Below, one piece after another: positions 63,911-64,000 of a stretch of 64,000 nt of DNA; the stretch's first letter is position 1, and each line of letters opens with the position of its first letter. The stretch covers positions 149,229-213,228 of the forward strand of contig NZ_FZOK01000007.1 in NCBI RefSeq assembly GCF_900188245.1, written 5' to 3'. Below the pieces are notes generated by a model. It was not told where the DNA came from. It searched no databases and saw only the letters and a program-made list of their open reading frames with translations. The stretch is from Belliella buryatensis. Its GTDB lineage: Bacteria > Bacteroidota > Bacteroidia > Cytophagales > Cyclobacteriaceae. The position numbers and the translations under genes are program-made.

Positions 63911-64000
63911 TGTACTGAAATAGGTTGACACAATTTTACTAGAAATTGTAAACCTATAATCGGACAAAATGCAAGAAAAAGAAAAATTCTCTGAAGACGC
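63911..64000 (+). mobile_element. Probable left end of an insertion sequence, continues past the window
   Basis: TGTACTGAAATAGGTTGACA (63911-63930) begins abruptly after the palindromes and is followed by a frame starting close by; ATAGGTT...AACCTAT and CACAATTT...AAATTGT form an inner inverted repeat (63920-63957). A start TGTACTGAAATAGGTTGACA is reminiscent of IS3-type ends in this phylum, recalled rather than checked. Confidence 0.4.
63969..64000 (+). CDS. Start of an open frame cut by the window edge, possible transposase OrfA
   Basis: ATG at 63969 opens MQEKEKFSEDA and runs off the edge. An IS3-type OrfA is suggested by the putative IS end just before it. Only ten codons are visible, so the function is a guess. 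Confidence 0.3.
   Translation, partial: MQEKEKFSED

Overview
The window is a stretch of chromosome from a Bacteroidota bacterium, most likely a Cytophagales member near Cyclobacteriaceae (Algoriphagus-like). This rests on two SusC/SusD pairs, a type IX secretion sorting domain, bacillithiol synthesis (BshC), a Ccm system with the CxxxY form of CcmE, BF3164-like propeller lipoproteins, AT-rich gaps, TAnnTTTG promoter -7 boxes and few Shine-Dalgarno sites. No rRNA, tRNA, CRISPR array or prophage was found. The genus is an inference.

Layout. 0-1.2 kb: ScpB and a convergent SprT-like protein. 1.3-7.3 kb: a plus-strand run of MFS transporter, cytoplasmic trehalase, TonB-type lipoprotein (broken by one stop), purple-acid-phosphatase-like enzyme, SDR and a VanX-type dipeptidase lipoprotein, several joined by 4-bp ATGA overlaps. 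7.3-10.1 kb: a ThuA gene with one in-frame TAG, then an ECF sigma / putative anti-sigma / Spy-like triad. 10.2-14.1 kb: a minus-strand accessory stretch with a ParDE pair and what look like two tandem units of a small Cys-containing secreted peptide followed by a propeller lipoprotein, one unit intact and one decayed. 14.7-20.2 kb: HtpG and a CheB-CheR-PAS-kinase fusion. 20.3-27.5 kb: a small membrane protein, DUF2200, a ccmBCDEF cluster and two small membrane proteins. 27.6-38.8 kb: DPP IV, a truncated RidA copy, an IS/MITE relic, a SusC-SusD-lipoprotein operon, intact RidA and a T9SS cargo protein. 38.8-45.3 kb: DUF4105 protein, UvrB, an AlbA_2 protein, a D-cysteine-desulfhydrase-like enzyme and an RluD-type pseudouridine synthase. 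45.3-46.2 kb: a non-coding region with a candidate small RNA and a ParE relic. 46.2-53.4 kb: a 1448-residue repeat protein of AsmA-like appearance, MnmD, IspF, an M16 peptidase and a metal-binding protein. 53.7-58.8 kb: CopA, BshC, 5-formyl-THF cyclo-ligase and a small outer-membrane-like protein. 59.0-63.5 kb: a second SusCD pair. The right edge has stacked palindromes and what looks like the left end of an insertion sequence.

Most genes are housekeeping or envelope functions: glycan uptake (two SusCD), trehalose use, heme export and cytochrome c maturation, copper handling, thiol redox, tRNA modification and DNA repair. The least ordinary signals are the peptide/propeller tandem at 10.9-14.1 kb, three otherwise open genes each with one in-frame stop within 8 kb, the six ~176-residue repeats of the 1448-residue protein, the ridA-fragment direct repeat bracketing a SusCD operon, and a promoter-plus-terminator non-coding transcript candidate at 45.6 kb.
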